From NCBI GenBank assembly GCA_036406655.1, contig DASXAP010000112.1, positions 1 to 8,126 on the forward strand: a stretch of DNA of 8,126 nucleotides, written 5' to 3'. The notes beneath the pieces were generated by a model, which had not been told where the DNA came from, did not search any database, and saw only the letters and a program-made list of their open reading frames with translations. The position numbers were made by a program, and so were the translations under genes. How positions within the stretch are numbered: the stretch's first letter is position 1; each line of letters opens with the position of its first letter. Of this stretch, positions 6,669-8,126 are shown piece after piece. The stretch is from VAZQ01 sp036406655. Its GTDB lineage: Bacteria > Pseudomonadota > Alphaproteobacteria > Rhizobiales > Xanthobacteraceae.

Positions 6669-6966
6669 GCAATCGCGCCTCGATGGCGCAGATTCTCGGA
6701 GATCGAGAAATGGTGGCCGATCATCAGGGCGGCGGGGATCAAGCCGGGGTGAGCCGCGCATTCGCCTCCCGGAGCGCATGAGCCAACCGGGATCGCGCGC
6801 CCGCTGGACTTGACGGGGCGCCGTGCACATCCGAGGCGCGGGTTGGCAAGAAAGTCACAGTCGGACGATTTCTCGTCGAGCCCCAGTCGAGCCTCAATTG
6901 CACCCCCTTGAAGGCTGACAGTGGCGTCGTGGGGTTTCGACGGGCAGCTTCTTGGGGGGACAAGCC
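6669..6966. other. Non-coding stretch after the flavoprotein gene
   Basis: About 300 bp with no convincing gene. A small hairpin, TTCTCG-GAGAT-CGAGAA (6694-6709), lies 26 bp after the flavoprotein stop but has no T-run, so it is a poor terminator. The right end holds the ribosome binding site of the small gene at 6967 (GGGGGA, 6955-6960). Overlapping reading frames on both strands here show no recognisable motif. The promoter of the small gene should lie in this stretch, but I could not pick out a convincing -35/-10 pair. Confidence 0.5.
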
Positions 6967-7113
6967 ATGTGGATCTTAGTTTATGTGGCGATGACTGCGT
7001 CGCTGAGTGCCATGGTCATGGGATTCACGCTGATGCCGCTAGAATCAGACGCTGAGCCGGAGCCGCTGCAAAGTCGCGTGCGCCGCATCGGGCCGCCGAA
7101 TGACCGCAGCTGA
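6967..7113 (+). CDS. 48-aa small membrane-anchored protein
   Basis: ATG at 6967 follows a G-rich Shine-Dalgarno (GGGGGA, 6955-6960) with six bases of spacing, and the frame runs 48 codons to TGA at 7111-7113. Residues 1-24 (MWILVYVAMTASLSAMVMGF then TLMP) form one hydrophobic segment long enough to span the membrane. It could also be a signal peptide, but no clear cleavage site is seen. The rest is short, acidic then basic (LESDAEPEPLQSRVRRIGPPNDRS), and would be a soluble tail. Small proteins that begin MW-[IL]-L-[IV]-Y-hydrophobic are common as hypotheticals in Rhizobiales, from memory. Function unknown. It is probably transcribed on its own, because both neighbouring gaps are long. Confidence 0.55.
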   Translation: MWILVYVAMTASLSAMVMGFTLMPLESDAEPEPLQSRVRRIGPPNDRS

Positions 7114-7496
7114 ACAGGCTTGGCCGCTACCTCTCTGATTGGTTCAAAGGCCGACCGGCAGCCCCGTTTGCGCGGCCTTCTACGGGTTCGCCCGACCTAT
7201 CGAGTTCAAGCACACGCGCGCCGACCCCTACGTGCAGATGACACGTTGGGTCGAGGGCCACGCTCGCCGGTCGCGTCACCTGGAGCCGCGTGCCACCTCC
7301 TGCCCGGAAGATCCCTTTCGGCTCGAGGTCGAGCAGGCGGCGGATCTCATCGGCGGTCATCTCAGCTCTGCATGATCACGCCCGCAATAAGTTCCCACAT
7401 CGGCGCAGCGAAGCCATATCCGAGCGCCTGCAACCATAGCGTACTGCACCCGGTTGTTTCTGCGCGCCTCCGCGCGGCAATGAGGTACAATAACGT
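7114..7496. other. Long intergenic region with no confident gene
   Basis: About 380 bp between the small membrane protein and the thioesterase gene. On the minus strand, 7360-7127 is an open frame of 77 codons starting MTADEIRRLLDLEP. This opening resembles the N-terminus of Cupin_5 (DUF985) proteins, which usually continue with an HPEGG-like motif, but here the sequence turns into Gly/Arg/Val-rich text with no cupin motif in any frame. At best it is a decayed fragment. The plus strand is also open over most of the same stretch without recognisable motifs. The right end holds a possible Shine-Dalgarno (GAGGT, 7482-7486) for the thioesterase gene. Confidence 0.4.
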
Positions 7497-7916
7497 ATGC
7501 GAGACATTCCCGTGGGAGCAAAGGGCAGCTTCAGCCTGCGTGTGACGCCCTCGCATCTCGCCAATCAGTTCAAGGATGCCATGCTGCCGCCGGTATTCGC
7601 GACCCCGATGATGATACTGGCGATGGAGAATGCCGCGCTCAACGCGATCCGCGTCTATCTCGAGGCGGGCGAGAGCGCGGTCGGAACGGGGGTCGAGGTC
7701 CACCATGTCGCAGCGACGCCGGTCGGGCACGAGGTCACGGCCGAAGCGGAGGTCACCGCGGTCGACGGGCGGCATATCGCCTTTCGGGTCAGCGCACGCG
7801 ACGAAATCGAGGAGATCGGCCGCGGCAACCACGAGCGCATGGTGATCGATCTGCCCAGATTCGATGCGCGCCTTGCCGCCAAGCAACGACCCAAGCTCGT
7901 CGCGGGGCAAAGCTAG
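7497..7916 (+). CDS. Thioesterase family protein, fluoroacetyl-CoA thioesterase (FlK)-like hotdog fold
   Basis: A 139-aa cytoplasmic hotdog-fold protein of the size typical for the family. The catalytic set of FlK (Thr42, Glu50, His76, with Gly69 nearby) maps with identical spacing: Thr36 in FATPMM, Glu44 in LAMENAAL, Gly63 in AVGTGVEV, and His70 in VEVHHVA. The pattern PPVFATPMMILAMENAAL followed by VGTGVEVHHVAATPVG is characteristic. Members hydrolyse acyl-CoA thioesters; true fluoroacetyl-CoA specificity is limited to few organisms and cannot be assumed here, so a general housekeeping acyl-CoA hydrolase is more likely. ATG 7497 has GAGGT about ten bases upstream. A TACAAT hexamer (7486-7491) just before the start could be a -10 box of a nearly leaderless transcript, but no -35 fits. 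No catabolic partner gene lies beside it. Confidence 0.9.
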   Translation: MRDIPVGAKGSFSLRVTPSHLANQFKDAMLPPVFATPMMILAMENAALNAIRVYLEAGESAVGTGVEVHHVAATPVGHEVTAEAEVTAVDGRHIAFRVSARDEIEEIGRGNHERMVIDLPRFDARLAAKQRPKLVAGQS

Positions 7917-8126
7917 CCCATCCCGGCGGAATTGAGCGTGGCGGCACTACAGCCGGTGGCCGAAAGGGATCAAAGGCGTGCGCCTCCTCCCCCGCTCCGC
8001 AGCACCGGATCCTGGAATAACGCGGCATCTTCAATACTGCCCGCATCGTGCTGAGCATGCGTAATTCCAGTTGCGTGGGAGCGGCCTAGAGGATCGACAA
8101 CACCACCCCCGGCGCGAGCGCACAGG
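7917..8126. other. Non-coding right end of the window
   Basis: Nothing convincing after the thioesterase stop. A short hairpin AGGCG-TG-CGCCT lies at 7974-7985 without a T-tract. At the very edge the minus strand is open from 8124 to a TAG at 8086-8088 (13 codons, ending LAPGVVLSIL), which might be the tail of a convergent gene outside the window but is too short to call. Confidence 0.35.

Noticed and set aside
6694..6709. Hairpin TTCTCG-GAGAT-CGAGAA as terminator of the flavoprotein gene
   Set aside because: Six-bp stem without a T-tract; not a credible intrinsic terminator.
5046..6830. Minus-strand open frame of 594 codons opposite the flavoprotein gene
   Set aside because: No family motif, spans intergenic sequence on both sides and mirrors the flavoprotein codons; considered as an intron reverse transcriptase because of the nearby domain V, but it has no YADD-like or maturase motif.
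8086..8126. Tail of a minus-strand gene entering from the right edge (ending GVVLSIL)
   Set aside because: Only 13 codons visible; cannot be told apart from chance.

Overview
The window looks like a high-GC alphaproteobacterium, most likely of the order Rhizobiales (Bradyrhizobiaceae-like). Four things suggest this: an intergenic double hairpin of the CCCTCCCCCGC-TT-GCGGGGGAGGG type; an indolepyruvate oxidoreductase beta-family gene with its long C-terminal domain; an orphan ABC_sub_bind-type periplasmic protein; and a perfect TTAA-N7-TTAAC (CtrA-type) box. The organism call is inference from gene content and composition.

Left part (1-3481, very GC-rich): the tail of an unidentified gene, a roughly 100-bp inverted-repeat element, then a tight two-gene operon. 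It encodes an IorB-like 2-oxoacid:acceptor oxidoreductase subunit (315-1892) and a four-domain rhodanese protein (1889-3481). They overlap by 4 bp (ATGA), so translation is probably coupled. Only rhodanese domains 1 and 2 keep a cysteine at the active-site position.

Middle (3482-5192): a CtrA-type box sits directly upstream of a small uncharacterised ORF (3600-3803). It is followed by a convergent gene for a Tat- or Sec-exported substrate-binding protein (3912-4913, minus strand). Directly upstream of that gene, and overlapping its first codons, lies what reads as the 3' end of a group II intron: a domain V hairpin, a 3-nt joiner and a domain VI hairpin, on the same strand as the gene. No intron reverse transcriptase is present, so this is a remnant. 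The gene's apparent start codon lies in the domain VI terminal loop, suggesting that the N-terminus was rebuilt from intron sequence.

Right part (5193-8126, somewhat less GC-rich and more loosely packed): a FAD_binding_2 flavoprotein (5193-6668), a 48-aa membrane-anchored small protein with a clear Shine-Dalgarno (6967-7113), and a fluoroacetyl-CoA-thioesterase (FlK)-like hotdog protein whose Thr/Glu/His triad has FlK spacing (7497-7916). Long non-coding stretches separate them. The genes here do not form an obvious pathway; the region reads as accessory or rearranged sequence. No tRNA, rRNA, CRISPR array or intact insertion sequence was seen. The items most worth a second look are the intron remnant fused to the substrate-binding gene, the CtrA box with its small ORF, and the coupling of iorB to a four-rhodanese protein.
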